From the NCBI GenBank assembly GCA_017543595.1, contig JAFYFU010000012.1, positions 1 to 40,903 of the forward strand: a DNA stretch of 40,903 nucleotides, in the 5' to 3' direction. The stretch is from Ruminococcus sp. (lineage in GTDB: Bacteria; Bacillota; Clostridia; Oscillospirales; Ruminococcaceae). Every line of letters begins with the position of its first letter. The stretch's first letter is position 1. The position numbers were made by a program, and so were the translations under genes. Of this stretch, positions 16,115 through 25,151 are shown one piece after another. The notes beneath the pieces were generated by a model, which did not search any database, was not told the DNA's origin, and worked only from the letters and a program-made list of their open reading frames with translations.

Positions 16115-19100
16115 TTATTCATTTTCTTTTCTGCGCCTGCCGATTCCTGAAAATCTTACTGTAACAATGCCCAGTCCAAACATAAAGAATCCTGCAACTG
16201 CGGTAAGCATATTACTTACAGTATTGATTCCCGTCTGAGGAAGGTTTACTTCTTCGCCGTCTATATCAGTGCCTTTTCCTGTAACAGGGTCAACGGTATA
16301 TTCGTTGAGACTTGTATTATCCGCACCGAAAATAGAAATTTTCGCTGAACCGTCACGGTTGTAAACGGCTTCTGCGGAAGCAGGTTTGACACCTGTTTTC
16401 GATTCATAGTCTTTCAAAGCCATTTTTTCAAGTTTTTTGAGAGAGTAAGCATTATCGGGGATTTGCGGAACAAATGCCTTTTTAATATCCACAGGATTAC
16501 CTGCATTGTCTGTTCCTTCGGCGGTTTGCGGGTCAACTGTATAAACGTCAATCACACTGCCGTCTGCATTTATAAGTGATAACGAAACCGTACCCTCCTG
16601 ATTTTCATTTGCATTGACGTTTTCAGGTTCTATGGGTGAATGAGCCTCAGCCATATTTATTAACTGTTCAGTCGTATAGAACGAGAAATCATCAACAGAC
16701 TTGTCATTCAAATAAGTCAGAATTTCAAATGAATAATCCTTGGAAACAAGCTTGACAGTGCCGTCCTCCTGCGGATAGACTCTTACAACTGAGGAGATGT
16801 TTCCGTTTTCCGTCTGAATGGACAATACTGCGCCGTTTGCATTCATTTCGTAAGTGAACGGATATGCAACTCCATCGGAAAGAGAATATACTTTACCACT
16901 TTTGTCGTCATTAAAGACGTAATATTCCGAATTTTGGGAGAACGAGAACCAAACGCCTTTCTTAAAAGGATTGTTCATCGGAGGAAGTGTAGAAGTCAGG
17001 TCAATTTCTTCTCCTGCCTGATTGAAACCGCAGGCAGTCTGTGCATCTACCGCATACACTTCTTTTTCTGTCATCTGAATGTTAATGAAACCTGTTGTTT
17101 CATCAACGATAAATTCGGGTGTACCGCTGTATTCGCCGTACTGAGCCTTATAGTAATCCACTGCCATTTCAGAAAGTTCGTCATTGGTATAGAAACTGAA
17201 TGTATCGGGAGTGCAGAAATATAAAAGCGTTGTTGTTGCAGGTTCTTTTCCGTCTTTGGCTTTTTCCGTAAGAACAGCAACATTTCCTCGGTTCATGAAA
17301 GAATAATCCGAGAATACAATCGGTTCGCTGTCAGCAGATGTATTGAATTGCAGGTCTGTGTTATTGATTGTGTAACTGATTGGTGCTTCTGTTCCGTTTT
17401 CCTGTAAAATTATTTTGCCTGCATTAAAGTCAAGATAGTAGATTTTTCCCTCATCTATCATCATAAGTACAGCGTTGCGGGCGAAATCTTCAAACGTGAG
17501 CGGGAACAAATCAGGCATATTCTCTGAGGCAGCATATACAATTTCTCCGGTAAAGATATTTACCTTATAGTCACCGAACCATACTTCTCCTCTATAACCT
17601 GTTACATAGCCGTTCAAAGCAACGATACCGTTGCTTACAGCGATTTCGGTTCTTGCTGTGTCCCAGCCGTATTCTTCACTAACCATAATATCCTGATAAC
17701 GCTTTTCAATCTGGTCTGTTGTGTAGAAGGGATATTTTTCCGAAGTACCCTCACCGCAGTATGTCAGCTTTTTTGAAGTTTTGTCACTTACAAGACGGAT
17801 TGAATTTTCATCAGCCTGATATACTTTATATACAGTATCTCCGCATACAAGTTCGCCGTTACTGAATGTATAATTCTTTTCCTCTGCCGAACCGTCCTTG
17901 AAACTGATACGCTTTATTGTATCCTCTGTAAAGCTGTAAAGGTGTGTATCCGTCATGTATACACCGACAGCTATTTGTTCAGCGGAAGCGGATTCGCTTT
18001 CAACAGAAGAAATATTATAGGCTTTGTCCATAGCTGAAATCGTATAGGAACTGAAATCGGTAACATCATATTCAAATGTAAATACGCCGTTTTCATCGGG
18101 GTCTGCGACAAGCATATCCGCAAAGTCAACATTTTTAAAGTCTGAATCCTGTAATGTACCCGTCAGGAATTTTCCGACAAAAGGAAGTTCCGTGGCAGAA
18201 AAAGGACGTTTTATGAAATTACCGCTCATTCTCATGGTTTCCAGAGCATTGCCTATCAGGTCAAGCGTATAAAGTTCAGCCTTGTCGCTGCCCTTGAATC
18301 CCGTGATATAGATACCGTCTAAACTGCTGTCTTTCGCAGTAATTCTGATAATCTTCCTGCCGTCTTTTTCTGTGAGTTCTGAGCTGAGTTCGGGAGCTGT
18401 ATTATCAACAGTGAACTGAAATTCTTTTTTCTGCGGATTTTCAACAGACGGCTGATAATTGACATAGCCTGTTATCTGTGCGGTATAAATGCCTTCTTCA
18501 AGGTTTAACTTGCCAAACGACTCTGCATTGAAGCTGTCAAGTCTTTTGTTAATATCAGTATTTTCTCCGGTAGCAACCAATTCGCCCTTGTCGTTATAGA
18601 TATTCAGTCCGTTGTAATGGTGGAATCTGTTGGTAGTCGTTATCATACCAATCGTATCCGCAAGACCGTCACCATTCGGAGAAAGGTAATAATCTGTATC
18701 TGTACCGAGAGCTATAAACGCATTGAGCTGTTCTTCCGTTGCGTAATTAAAAATATTTGTATCAGGTGTGTATTCTTCCTGCGGGATTTCCTTGCATATT
18801 TCGCTGATTAAAGCGGTTGCCTTTGCAAGAGAAATGTTGTCCCGTACAGGTCTGATGTCCTCGCCCATAGTGGTAGTAACAACAAAGTTATCACTAAAAA
18901 TCGGAACCTGAGACCAGTCACCGCAGAAACCTACCAGCGGAACGGAAATATCACAGCAGTTTTCCGCACCCTCCAAAAGCAGATAGCCGTCTACAAAGAA
19001 ACCGTTTGTGAATATCTCTTTGATAGCTGATGTCTGGGCAGAATCCAGAGAAACAGAAATAGTTTCGGTTCTGTTTTCGCCTGCACCGATATGAAGCAGA

Positions 19101-21277
19101 GAGTTAAGGTCTGCGGACGAGTTCAGCGACTGCTGACCCTTGATTACATCTGTCTGTAATTCTTCATTAAAGGTACTGCCGTCCGTTGTAAGAACCAAGC
19201 GTGCAGAGGTAAAATCAACATCTTGGTCGCTTATATTATTCAGATTCAGATTGAAACTGAACTCGTCACCGATATTATCATAAAGCTGAATTTTGGATTC
19301 GCCCTCATCACCTGTGAGCAGAACCTTATCAGCAATAACATTATTCAAGGAAATCATGCCTGCTCCCTGTCTTCGGGGTGTCACGAACATACCGTCCTCC
19401 TCGCAGGGAACGGCAGAAGTCATTACAAGATTTCTCATATATCTGAGCTTTTCCGTGTTTTCAAGCTCAGTGCCCTTTTTTTGGAGATATTCATTGAGAA
19501 CTGCCATACAGCCTGCCACATAGGGAGAAGCCATGGAAGTTCCGCCGAGAACAGCGGTAGTGCCGTTATAATTTGCAGATTCTACGTGGTCGCCGATACC
19601 CATAATATCAGGGCGAAGTTCCAGATTCTGGTGAACGCCGTAACTGCTGTCAAAAACAACAGAAGTCGGAACATCAATATCAACAGTTTCATCGGAGAAA
19701 ACCAATGTCTTGTTTTCCGCTTCAATCATATTCTGTCCGTCTTCATAAGAAACAAAGCCGGAAGGCAGGTCATTTTCTACCGCATGGCCGTAAAGAGATT
19801 CTCCTTCATAGCCGATAGCGATAATACCGACAGCTCCTGCATTTTTGGCAAATTCTGCTTTATCTTGAATATAAAGACCTCCGCCGCAGTTTACCAAAGC
19901 GATTTTTCCTGTCAAATCCTTCTGTGCGAAATCTTCCGACATACCAAATCCGCAGTAAACGTATTCATATTCGCCGGATAATTCATCTGCAAGCCAGCGT
20001 TTTGCATTAGAAATCTGTGTGCGATAAGTTTCTGCATAGGGGATTTTATTTTCACCGATGACAAAACACTTGTTATGCTGCGTATAAACATTGGAAGCAG
20101 AAGCAACAACAAGCATTCCTGAACCACTCTCAACAGAAGTATCAATAATTCCCCTGTCAGGGTTAGCGGCAGTGTGGATTTCTCCGTTTATGCTTCCGTC
20201 ACCGTAATTACCGGCAGCCTTACAGAGAGTTATACCGGCATTGATAGCGTTCTGATATACCTCTTCATAAGGATTATTTGCAAAACATTCTCCGCTACTG
20301 CCAAAACTCATATTGATAACATCTGCATGAAGTTTGACAGCATCTTCCAGTGCAGCGATTACTTCATCGTCATAAATTCCGTCACTAATCGCCATAAATA
20401 CAAGCTGTGCATCTTTTGCAATACCGGATATGGTTTTACCGTCCTCATCTGTAAACTGATTTCCGGCAACGATTCCTGAAACGTGAGTTCCGTGGTAAGT
20501 TGCAGGATAATCCTCGCTTAATCCTACGGCATTTATAGGGTCATTATCAGCGTAATCCACAACAAATGGCAGTTTATTGCTTCTGTAAGCCTGTGCAGGG
20601 TCAACATCTACATTAAAGCCGATAGTAGATGCAATTTCAGCAACATCTTCTTCTGTGAGCTTGACCTGAACGGAATCGTCCAAAGGTGCAAACATAGGGT
20701 GCGTTACATCAAGCTCGGTATCAATAACGGCAATTACCTGACCTTCACCTGAACAGCCCGTGAAATCATAATATGCGGGATAACCGCCCAATGACGGCGC
20801 AGTTGCCATTTCAGGGGCAATTTTTTGTACTGCCTTAGTGACATCTTCCACGTAGGGCAGAGCTTTTATCTGCTCTATCAGGTTTTCGGGAATCTCGCAG
20901 GAGAAACCGTTGTACAGAACGCTGTAACTGTACTTCACTTCCAGTTCAGAGTATAACTCTCTGATTTGTTCCTGAACGTATGACTGCGTATCCTCCAATG
21001 ACTCCGCTATCTGAACAGCCTGTTCGGTTTCCAGAAAGTCATCGCCCTGCTCAATGCCTTCGGAAGTTGCAAGAATTGCCTCACCTGAGACTTTGACAAT
21101 AACGTTTACCAAATCGGAGGAAACTTCCTCTGTTTCGGATATATTTTCGGGTGACACGGCGGCAGACACATTCAGCGCAAACCCTGAACTAAGCGAGGGC
21201 GTGCAGCCAATAGCGGCGGTAAGAGTAAGGCTGACCGCTTTGTTGAAAACTTTTCGTTTCAACTTGTTTTTCGACAT
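16115..21277 (-). CDS. Giant cell-wall-anchored S8 subtilisin-like protease
   Basis: 1,720-aa surface serine protease of the lactocepin/C5a-peptidase type. Order: signal peptide (basic start, cleavage near VSAAVS, about residue 39); I9-like propeptide (about 50-150); S8 domain with Asp in IAVIDTELDVTHP, His in TYHGTHVSGIVAGN and Ser in GGTSMASPYVAGCM, with an inserted PA domain (about 400-530); Fn3-like beta domains; a YLSPNGDGLADT segment; three related C-terminal modules carrying FYTTDQIEKRY, FYTNDELSEMA and FYTTEQLINMA; and a sorting signal LPQTG near residue 1,679, then a hydrophobic helix and RRRKENE. The ATG at 21277 has AAGGAG upstream; a GTG nine bases earlier overlaps that site. It probably supplies peptides from proteins. 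Confidence 0.93.
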   Translation of the reverse strand: MSKNKLKRKVFNKAVSLTLTAAIGCTPSLSSGFALNVSAAVSPENISETEEVSSDLVNVIVKVSGEAILATSEGIEQGDDFLETEQAVQIAESLEDTQSYVQEQIRELYSELEVKYSYSVLYNGFSCEIPENLIEQIKALPYVEDVTKAVQKIAPEMATAPSLGGYPAYYDFTGCSGEGQVIAVIDTELDVTHPMFAPLDDSVQVKLTEEDVAEIASTIGFNVDVDPAQAYRSNKLPFVVDYADNDPINAVGLSEDYPATYHGTHVSGIVAGNQFTDEDGKTISGIAKDAQLVFMAISDGIYDDEVIAALEDAVKLHADVINMSFGSSGECFANNPYEEVYQNAINAGITLCKAAGNYGDGSINGEIHTAANPDRGIIDTSVESGSGMLVVASASNVYTQHNKCFVIGENKIPYAETYRTQISNAKRWLADELSGEYEYVYCGFGMSEDFAQKDLTGKIALVNCGGGLYIQDKAEFAKNAGAVGIIAIGYEGESLYGHAVENDLPSGFVSYEDGQNMIEAENKTLVFSDETVDIDVPTSVVFDSSYGVHQNLELRPDIMGIGDHVESANYNGTTAVLGGTSMASPYVAGCMAVLNEYLQKKGTELENTEKLRYMRNLVMTSAVPCEEDGMFVTPRRQGAGMISLNNVIADKVLLTGDEGESKIQLYDNIGDEFSFNLNLNNISDQDVDFTSARLVLTTDGSTFNEELQTDVIKGQQSLNSSADLNSLLHIGAGENRTETISVSLDSAQTSAIKEIFTNGFFVDGYLLLEGAENCCDISVPLVGFCGDWSQVPIFSDNFVVTTTMGEDIRPVRDNISLAKATALISEICKEIPQEEYTPDTNIFNYATEEQLNAFIALGTDTDYYLSPNGDGLADTIGMITTTNRFHHYNGLNIYNDKGELVATGENTDINKRLDSFNAESFGKLNLEEGIYTAQITGYVNYQPSVENPQKKEFQFTVDNTAPELSSELTEKDGRKIIRITAKDSSLDGIYITGFKGSDKAELYTLDLIGNALETMRMSGNFIKRPFSATELPFVGKFLTGTLQDSDFKNVDFADMLVADPDENGVFTFEYDVTDFSSYTISAMDKAYNISSVESESASAEQIAVGVYMTDTHLYSFTEDTIKRISFKDGSAEEKNYTFSNGELVCGDTVYKVYQADENSIRLVSDKTSKKLTYCGEGTSEKYPFYTTDQIEKRYQDIMVSEEYGWDTARTEIAVSNGIVALNGYVTGYRGEVWFGDYKVNIFTGEIVYAASENMPDLFPLTFEDFARNAVLMMIDEGKIYYLDFNAGKIILQENGTEAPISYTINNTDLQFNTSADSEPIVFSDYSFMNRGNVAVLTEKAKDGKEPATTTLLYFCTPDTFSFYTNDELSEMAVDYYKAQYGEYSGTPEFIVDETTGFINIQMTEKEVYAVDAQTACGFNQAGEEIDLTSTLPPMNNPFKKGVWFSFSQNSEYYVFNDDKSGKVYSLSDGVAYPFTYEMNANGAVLSIQTENGNISSVVRVYPQEDGTVKLVSKDYSFEILTYLNDKSVDDFSFYTTEQLINMAEAHSPIEPENVNANENQEGTVSLSLINADGSVIDVYTVDPQTAEGTDNAGNPVDIKKAFVPQIPDNAYSLKKLEKMALKDYESKTGVKPASAEAVYNRDGSAKISIFGADNTSLNEYTVDPVTGKGTDIDGEEVNLPQTGINTVSNMLTAVAGFFMFGLGIVTVRFSGIGRRRKENE

Positions 21278-21356
21278 ATAAACCACTCCTTATGTTTAAG
21301 CTTTAAATTAATGACTGTAAATTTTTTGTGAACTTTTAAAGCAATTTAACATCAAC

Positions 21357-21385
21357 AGTATATCATATTTTAAACCTTTTGTCAA
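21357..21385 (-). promoter_or_regulatory. Promoter of the S8 protease gene
   Basis: On the minus strand: TTGACA (21380-21385), 17-bp spacer ending in TATGA, TATACT (21357-21362). It leaves an untranslated leader of about 70 nt. Confidence 0.8.
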
Positions 21386-21482
21386 TAGTCTTGTTATAAA
21401 TAACGCTTATTTCCGAGGAAAAAGAAACAACGGCGATAACTCGGTAGAATTGCCGATAATCCCCACAAGATAATAAAAGCTC

Positions 21483-21504
21483 GGATTCACCGTTTAATGA
21501 ATCC
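21483..21504 (-). terminator. Probable terminator after tRNA-Pro
   Basis: GGATTCA (21483-21489) pairs with TGAATCC (21498-21504); on the minus strand the hairpin is followed by GAGCTTTTATTA. It lies 14 bp past the tRNA 3' end. The stem is short, so confidence is moderate. Confidence 0.5.
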
Positions 21505-21517
21505 AAGCCGTTTAATA

Positions 21518-21594
21518 TGGTCGAGGTGACAGGATTTGAACCTGCGGCCCCTACGTCCCGAACGTAGTACTCTACCAAACTGAGCCACACCTCG
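21518..21594 (-). tRNA. tRNA-Pro (anticodon CGG)
   Basis: 77-nt cloverleaf with encoded CCA. Acceptor stem CGAGGTG (21588-21594) pairs with CACCTCG. The D arm reads GGCTCAGTTTGGTAGAGT. The anticodon arm CTACG-TTCGGGA-CGTAG puts CGG at 21558-21560, reading CCG. The T arm contains GGTTCAAATCC. The 3' end is ACCA (21518-21521). Confidence 0.97.
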
Positions 21595-21661
21595 ACAACA
21601 AAATAATTATACAACAAATAATTAAATTTGTCAATAGGAAAAAAATAATTTTTATATTAAA

Positions 21662-21699
21662 CAAAAGCGGTTCTCCCGTTCGGGAAAACCGCAGTTTTT
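21662..21699 (-). terminator. Terminator of the aquaporin gene
   Basis: On the minus strand GCGGTTTTCCCG pairs with CGGGAGAACCGC around AA (one mismatch or wobble), followed by TTTTGTTT. It directly follows the aquaporin stop codon. Confidence 0.8.
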
Positions 21700-22650
21700 T
21701 TATTTCTCATCATTGAAAGCCTGATTTATTTCTTTTAAAAGGTCAGATGCTTTCTTTTCGTCATCATCAATAATCGGAATTTCAATTTTTTTCTGCTGAG
21801 CGTTTTTTTCCTCTGTCTTTTCAGGAGCAGGAACAGGTGCGGGAGCAGATTCTTCCTTTGCTTTCTGAGGAGCAGGTGCAGGATTAACGGGAACAACAGG
21901 AGCGGGTTTTTTAACGGGAGCGGGTTTCTTTACGGGAGCAGGTGCAGCTTTTGAAGGTCCTTCAAGGACTTTATATGTAACGGCTGCGATAAATGCACCT
22001 ATAAGAGGACCTGCAACGAATACCCAGAGTGATGCAAGAGGTGCTGCGTTTCCGTTTATTGCAGATGCAACAGCAGGACCTATGCTTCTTGCGGGGTTTA
22101 CGGAAGTGCCTGTAAGACCTATTCCGAAGATATGAACGAGTGTAAGTGTAAGACCTATAACAAGTCCTCCGAATGAGCCGTGGTTTGCTTTCTTTGAAGT
22201 AACTCCGAGGATAGTTATAACAAATACGAACGTGAGGAGAACTTCAACGAGGAGACCTGCGACTGCGTTATTTCCCACGCCTGCGAGACCGTTTGAACCG
22301 AAACCGCCTGTCTGGTCGGGAATATCGCCGAGAATGAATATAGCCGCAAGAAGTCCCGAACCTGCAAAAGCTCCGAAACACTGAGCAACTATATAGCCGA
22401 TAAGTTCCGCTGATGATATACCTCCCGTGAGAAAAACAGCAAGCGAAACAGCAGGGTTAATGTGACAGCCCGATATATTTCCTATGCTGTAAGCCATACC
22501 CACTATTACAAGACCGAACGCAAGCGCAGTGAGGATATAGCCTCCGCCGTTCTTTGCGTCACAGCCCACAAGCATGGCAGTTCCGCAGCCGAGCAGAACC
22601 AGAACCATAGTACCGATAAACTCAGCAGCATATTTTTTTGAGATTGACAT
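21700..22650 (-). CDS. MIP-family aquaporin with Pro/Ala-rich C-terminal tail
   Basis: Membrane channel of the major intrinsic protein family, passing water or small neutral solutes. The 316-aa product has six membrane segments in about residues 1-228 and the two half-helix NPA motifs, GCHINPAVSLAVF and GTSVNPARSIGPAV, which resemble AqpZ-type water channels. The remaining ~85 residues are unusual: repeated KKPAPVKKPAP units, further APAP stretches, then an acidic/helical end (IPIIDDDEKKASDLLKEI). The tail should be cytoplasmic. Typical AqpZ is about 230 aa, so this looks like an added domain. AAGGAGGT precedes the ATG; promoter at 22697-22725. Confidence 0.93.
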   Translation of the reverse strand: MSISKKYAAEFIGTMVLVLLGCGTAMLVGCDAKNGGGYILTALAFGLVIVGMAYSIGNISGCHINPAVSLAVFLTGGISSAELIGYIVAQCFGAFAGSGLLAAIFILGDIPDQTGGFGSNGLAGVGNNAVAGLLVEVLLTFVFVITILGVTSKKANHGSFGGLVIGLTLTLVHIFGIGLTGTSVNPARSIGPAVASAINGNAAPLASLWVFVAGPLIGAFIAAVTYKVLEGPSKAAPAPVKKPAPVKKPAPVVPVNPAPAPQKAKEESAPAPVPAPEKTEEKNAQQKKIEIPIIDDDEKKASDLLKEINQAFNDEK

Positions 22651-22696
22651 AAAGATTTTACCTCCTTTTTAGTATATCGGTAATCCGACTGTATAT

Positions 22697-22725
22697 ATTA
22701 TACCATTTTACAATATTGAAGTCAA
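22697..22725 (-). promoter_or_regulatory. Aquaporin promoter
   Basis: On the minus strand: TTGACT (22720-22725), 17-bp spacer, TATAAT (22697-22702). It lies about 45 bp before the ATG. Confidence 0.85.
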
Positions 22726-22776
22726 TATATTTTAAGTTAAGAGTATATTTATTTTATATTTAACAAAAAATATATT

Positions 22777-23607
22777 TCATGTTTCGGGAAGGGAATCAAT
22801 AACTCCCGCATCATATTTCTGTATTGAATTAGCGTCCATGGCGGTAACTCCGTCATTGTCGCCGAACACATCGGAAGCTTTTTTTGCCGTATCCGAGAGA
22901 TAATATTTTTCGTGATTTGCAAGATACTGTAAAATTCTCACAGCATCGGATATACTGACATCTCCGTCAAGGTTTGAATCGCCTGAAAGAAGTTCTCCTT
23001 CCGTGAGAGTTTTTATTTTTTTTACTGTTATGTTTGCTGTTCCGTCAAGGGGCTTTTTTTCGTCATCGGGGATATCTTTCGGGGTATACGGAAAATAATT
23101 TATATTTGTCTGCAAGATAAGACATTCCACTGATTCAGATGCATCTTTGACATTCCACACGGCGGTATAGTTCCCGTCACCGTTTATTTTTACTGCGCCG
23201 TCACCTGCATCTTCGAGAGTCCATTGGGAGTTTGTTCCGACAGAACCGCAAAGCCACGCATAATATGGTTCTTTTGTGCCGTCACTTTTTACAAGTTCGG
23301 AATCTTTTCCTATTCCGCTGACGGTAAACTCAACAACTATCTGGTCTATAATTACATTGTCGTATTCTATATCTTCGACAAAATTATTGTAATCAAGCGT
23401 ACCCCAGATATTATAGATATTTCGTCTGAGGGAAATACCGTCATTGTTTGTGCTTAAAGAATGGTCGGATTCATAGTATTCTATTTCACGTTCATGGCGG
23501 TATTCCGTACCTGTTTCTTTATCTTCGGCATTACAGGCATAGGCAGTTACAAAAGAGGACGAAACGGCGGCTGAAAGAATGAGTGAAAAAATTTTTGCTG
23601 TTTTCAT
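22777..23607 (-). CDS. Secreted dockerin protein with an unrecognised N-terminal module
   Basis: 276-aa exported protein. A signal peptide (MKTAKIFSLILSAAVSSSFV..., cleavage near AYA/CNA, about residue 24) precedes a beta-rich module of about 170 residues that I cannot assign; it contains VVEFTVSGIG, WLCGSVGTNSQWTLED and GDGNYTAVWNVKDA, the last resembling the strand pattern of carbohydrate-binding or beta-sandwich modules. No catalytic motif is visible. A type I dockerin (about 209-273) has Ca-binding repeats GDSNLDGDVSISDAV and FGDNDGVTAMDAN. The ATG at 23607 follows AAGGAG (23617-23622); longer versions begin inside the previous gene. It lies 22 bp after the cohesin-like/dockerin gene, probably in one operon. 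Confidence 0.85.
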   Translation of the reverse strand: MKTAKIFSLILSAAVSSSFVTAYACNAEDKETGTEYRHEREIEYYESDHSLSTNNDGISLRRNIYNIWGTLDYNNFVEDIEYDNVIIDQIVVEFTVSGIGKDSELVKSDGTKEPYYAWLCGSVGTNSQWTLEDAGDGAVKINGDGNYTAVWNVKDASESVECLILQTNINYFPYTPKDIPDDEKKPLDGTANITVKKIKTLTEGELLSGDSNLDGDVSISDAVRILQYLANHEKYYLSDTAKKASDVFGDNDGVTAMDANSIQKYDAGVIDSLPET

Positions 23608-23629
23608 TTTCAATTCTCCTTTTGGTATA

Positions 23630-24805
23630 TTATTTTTCGGGCAGGCTGTCAATAATGCCTGCATCGTACCTTTGGATAGCGGAAGCATCTTTTGCTGTTA
23701 TACCGTCAGAATTTCCCGAAACATCTGCATTTTCGGCAGCCTGCGAGGAAAGCCCGTATTTTTCGTTGTTTGAGAGAAACTGCAAGATTCTCACGGCATC
23801 GGATACGGTTACACTTCCGTCAAGGTTTGCATCTCCCGCAAGATATGAACTGCTGTTTATTACATTTATTTCACACTGCATGATATTGTTTCCGCAGACG
23901 GCATATATTATGGCAGTGCCGTTTTCATTTGCCGTAACGATTCCGTTTTCGACAGAGGCGACAATTGTATTACTGCTTGTCCATTCAACTTTTTTTCCGT
24001 TGGTATTCACAGCGATTATATTTGACCTGTCGCCTTTTTTCATTGTTATTTTTTCGGGAATGAGATAGGGCTTTGCAACATCTTCAAAATGAGAATCCGC
24101 AACGGCAATATATCCGTCCGCAGACTGATTAATATTTGCAAGGTTTGCACAGTTTTGTCTGTCTCTTACATATTCATCGGAATTTGATATGGGGTTTTCG
24201 CTGTTGTAAATTCCCCTTGTGAACAAATAAGCCTGCATGGGAATATTTTTCTTATAGACATCAATAAAAATATCTGTTGCGTAGGCGTATTCCATATATA
24301 CTATATCTATCGGGAAAACATCGCCTTTTTGGGTATTTTCGGGGAGAGTAACGTTAAAGCTGAAAAATTCTCCGTCCTTTCCTAAATTTTCCTTTGCGGA
24401 AGTTGCAACAAACATTCCGTTCATGCCCTCGGAAATTTTTGTATTGTCCTCATCAAAAAGCATATTGAGATATTCTGCGGCTTCGCCCGTATTGACAATA
24501 GTTTTTCCCCTTTCATTTCTTTCGGGAGTGAGTCTGCTGTCATAGAAAAGATGTATTCCCGTTGATGCATATTTCTCGTCCGCACCGCTTATATATACAG
24601 ATATTTTCATTTGTTTCAGGGAAAGTTCCGAATCGGGCTGTAAAAGTTCCTTTGTGACGGTCATAACAGGCTTTACTGCGGAGTTTAATATTTCTTCTTC
24701 GGAAAGCCCTCTCGTTACATCGGCAAATGCAGGGAATAAGGATATATTAAAAACAGAAATTAAAGCAGCGGAAAGTGATAATAATTTTTTACAAAGAGCT
24801 TTCAT
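23630..24805 (-). CDS. Secreted protein with probable cohesin-like module, BIG2 domain and dockerin
   Basis: 391-aa exported protein. Order: signal peptide (about 1-28, ending PAFADV); a module at about 45-165 whose layout is cohesin-like: LSLKQMKISVYISGAD, then GIHLFYDSRLTP, and later GEFFSFNVTLPENTQKGDVFPIDI, matching the cohesin pattern of an early 'YD' strand and a late 'G-to-hydrophobic' strand; an unassigned linker; a bacterial Ig-like BIG2 domain (about 250-317, KITMKKGDRS and VEWTSSNTIVASVENG); and a type I dockerin (about 324-388, GDANLDGSVTVSDAVRILQ). If the cohesin call is right this is an adaptor scaffoldin that docks and recruits. If not, it is a dockerin-tagged surface protein. 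AAGGAGGT precedes the ATG. Confidence 0.8.
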   Translation of the reverse strand: MKALCKKLLSLSAALISVFNISLFPAFADVTRGLSEEEILNSAVKPVMTVTKELLQPDSELSLKQMKISVYISGADEKYASTGIHLFYDSRLTPERNERGKTIVNTGEAAEYLNMLFDEDNTKISEGMNGMFVATSAKENLGKDGEFFSFNVTLPENTQKGDVFPIDIVYMEYAYATDIFIDVYKKNIPMQAYLFTRGIYNSENPISNSDEYVRDRQNCANLANINQSADGYIAVADSHFEDVAKPYLIPEKITMKKGDRSNIIAVNTNGKKVEWTSSNTIVASVENGIVTANENGTAIIYAVCGNNIMQCEINVINSSSYLAGDANLDGSVTVSDAVRILQFLSNNEKYGLSSQAAENADVSGNSDGITAKDASAIQRYDAGIIDSLPEK

Positions 24806-24855
24806 TTCCGACCTCCTTTTCGGTATATATATGTGATATAAACGTCCTTTTTATT

Positions 24856-24884
24856 ATGATATCACTTTTTTTAAGTCATGTCAA
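24856..24884 (-). promoter_or_regulatory. Promoter of the two-gene dockerin operon
   Basis: On the minus strand: TTGACA (24879-24884), 17-bp spacer ending in GTGA, TATCAT (24856-24861). Confidence 0.8.
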
Positions 24885-24987
24885 GAGTTTATACGTCATT
24901 TTATACATTTTTTTACTTAAAGACCGGAAAATACTACTATATTTTTGTGCTTAAAATATGAACGCTGTTCAAAATTCCGACACATTC

Positions 24988-25014
24988 TTTCACAAAGATA
25001 TCATCTGTGTGAAA
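24988..25014. promoter_or_regulatory. Inverted repeat in the htrA upstream region
   Basis: TTTCACA (24988-24994) and TGTGAAA (25008-25014) are separated by 13 bp. The 346-bp gap between the dockerin operon and htrA holds this repeat, the minus-strand promoter, and two overlapping TATAAT-like boxes (25079-25089) without a matching -35; no gene is seen. The role of the repeat is unknown; an operator is one possibility. Confidence 0.35.
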
Positions 25015-25151
25015 AAAACATCATAAAAACTTCTTTAAAAAATAACATTTACCCCAAATTTATATCACACAGGGCTAATATAATATAATCACAGGTTGAG
25101 GATAAGACCTCAGAGATAAATTTGAAATATCTGAAAAGGAACGTGAATTAT

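Noticed and set aside
19223..19981. A 252-codon plus-strand open frame.
   Set aside because: It is antisense to the S8 protease, where the triad and family motifs are clear; it shows no signal, motif or ribosome site.
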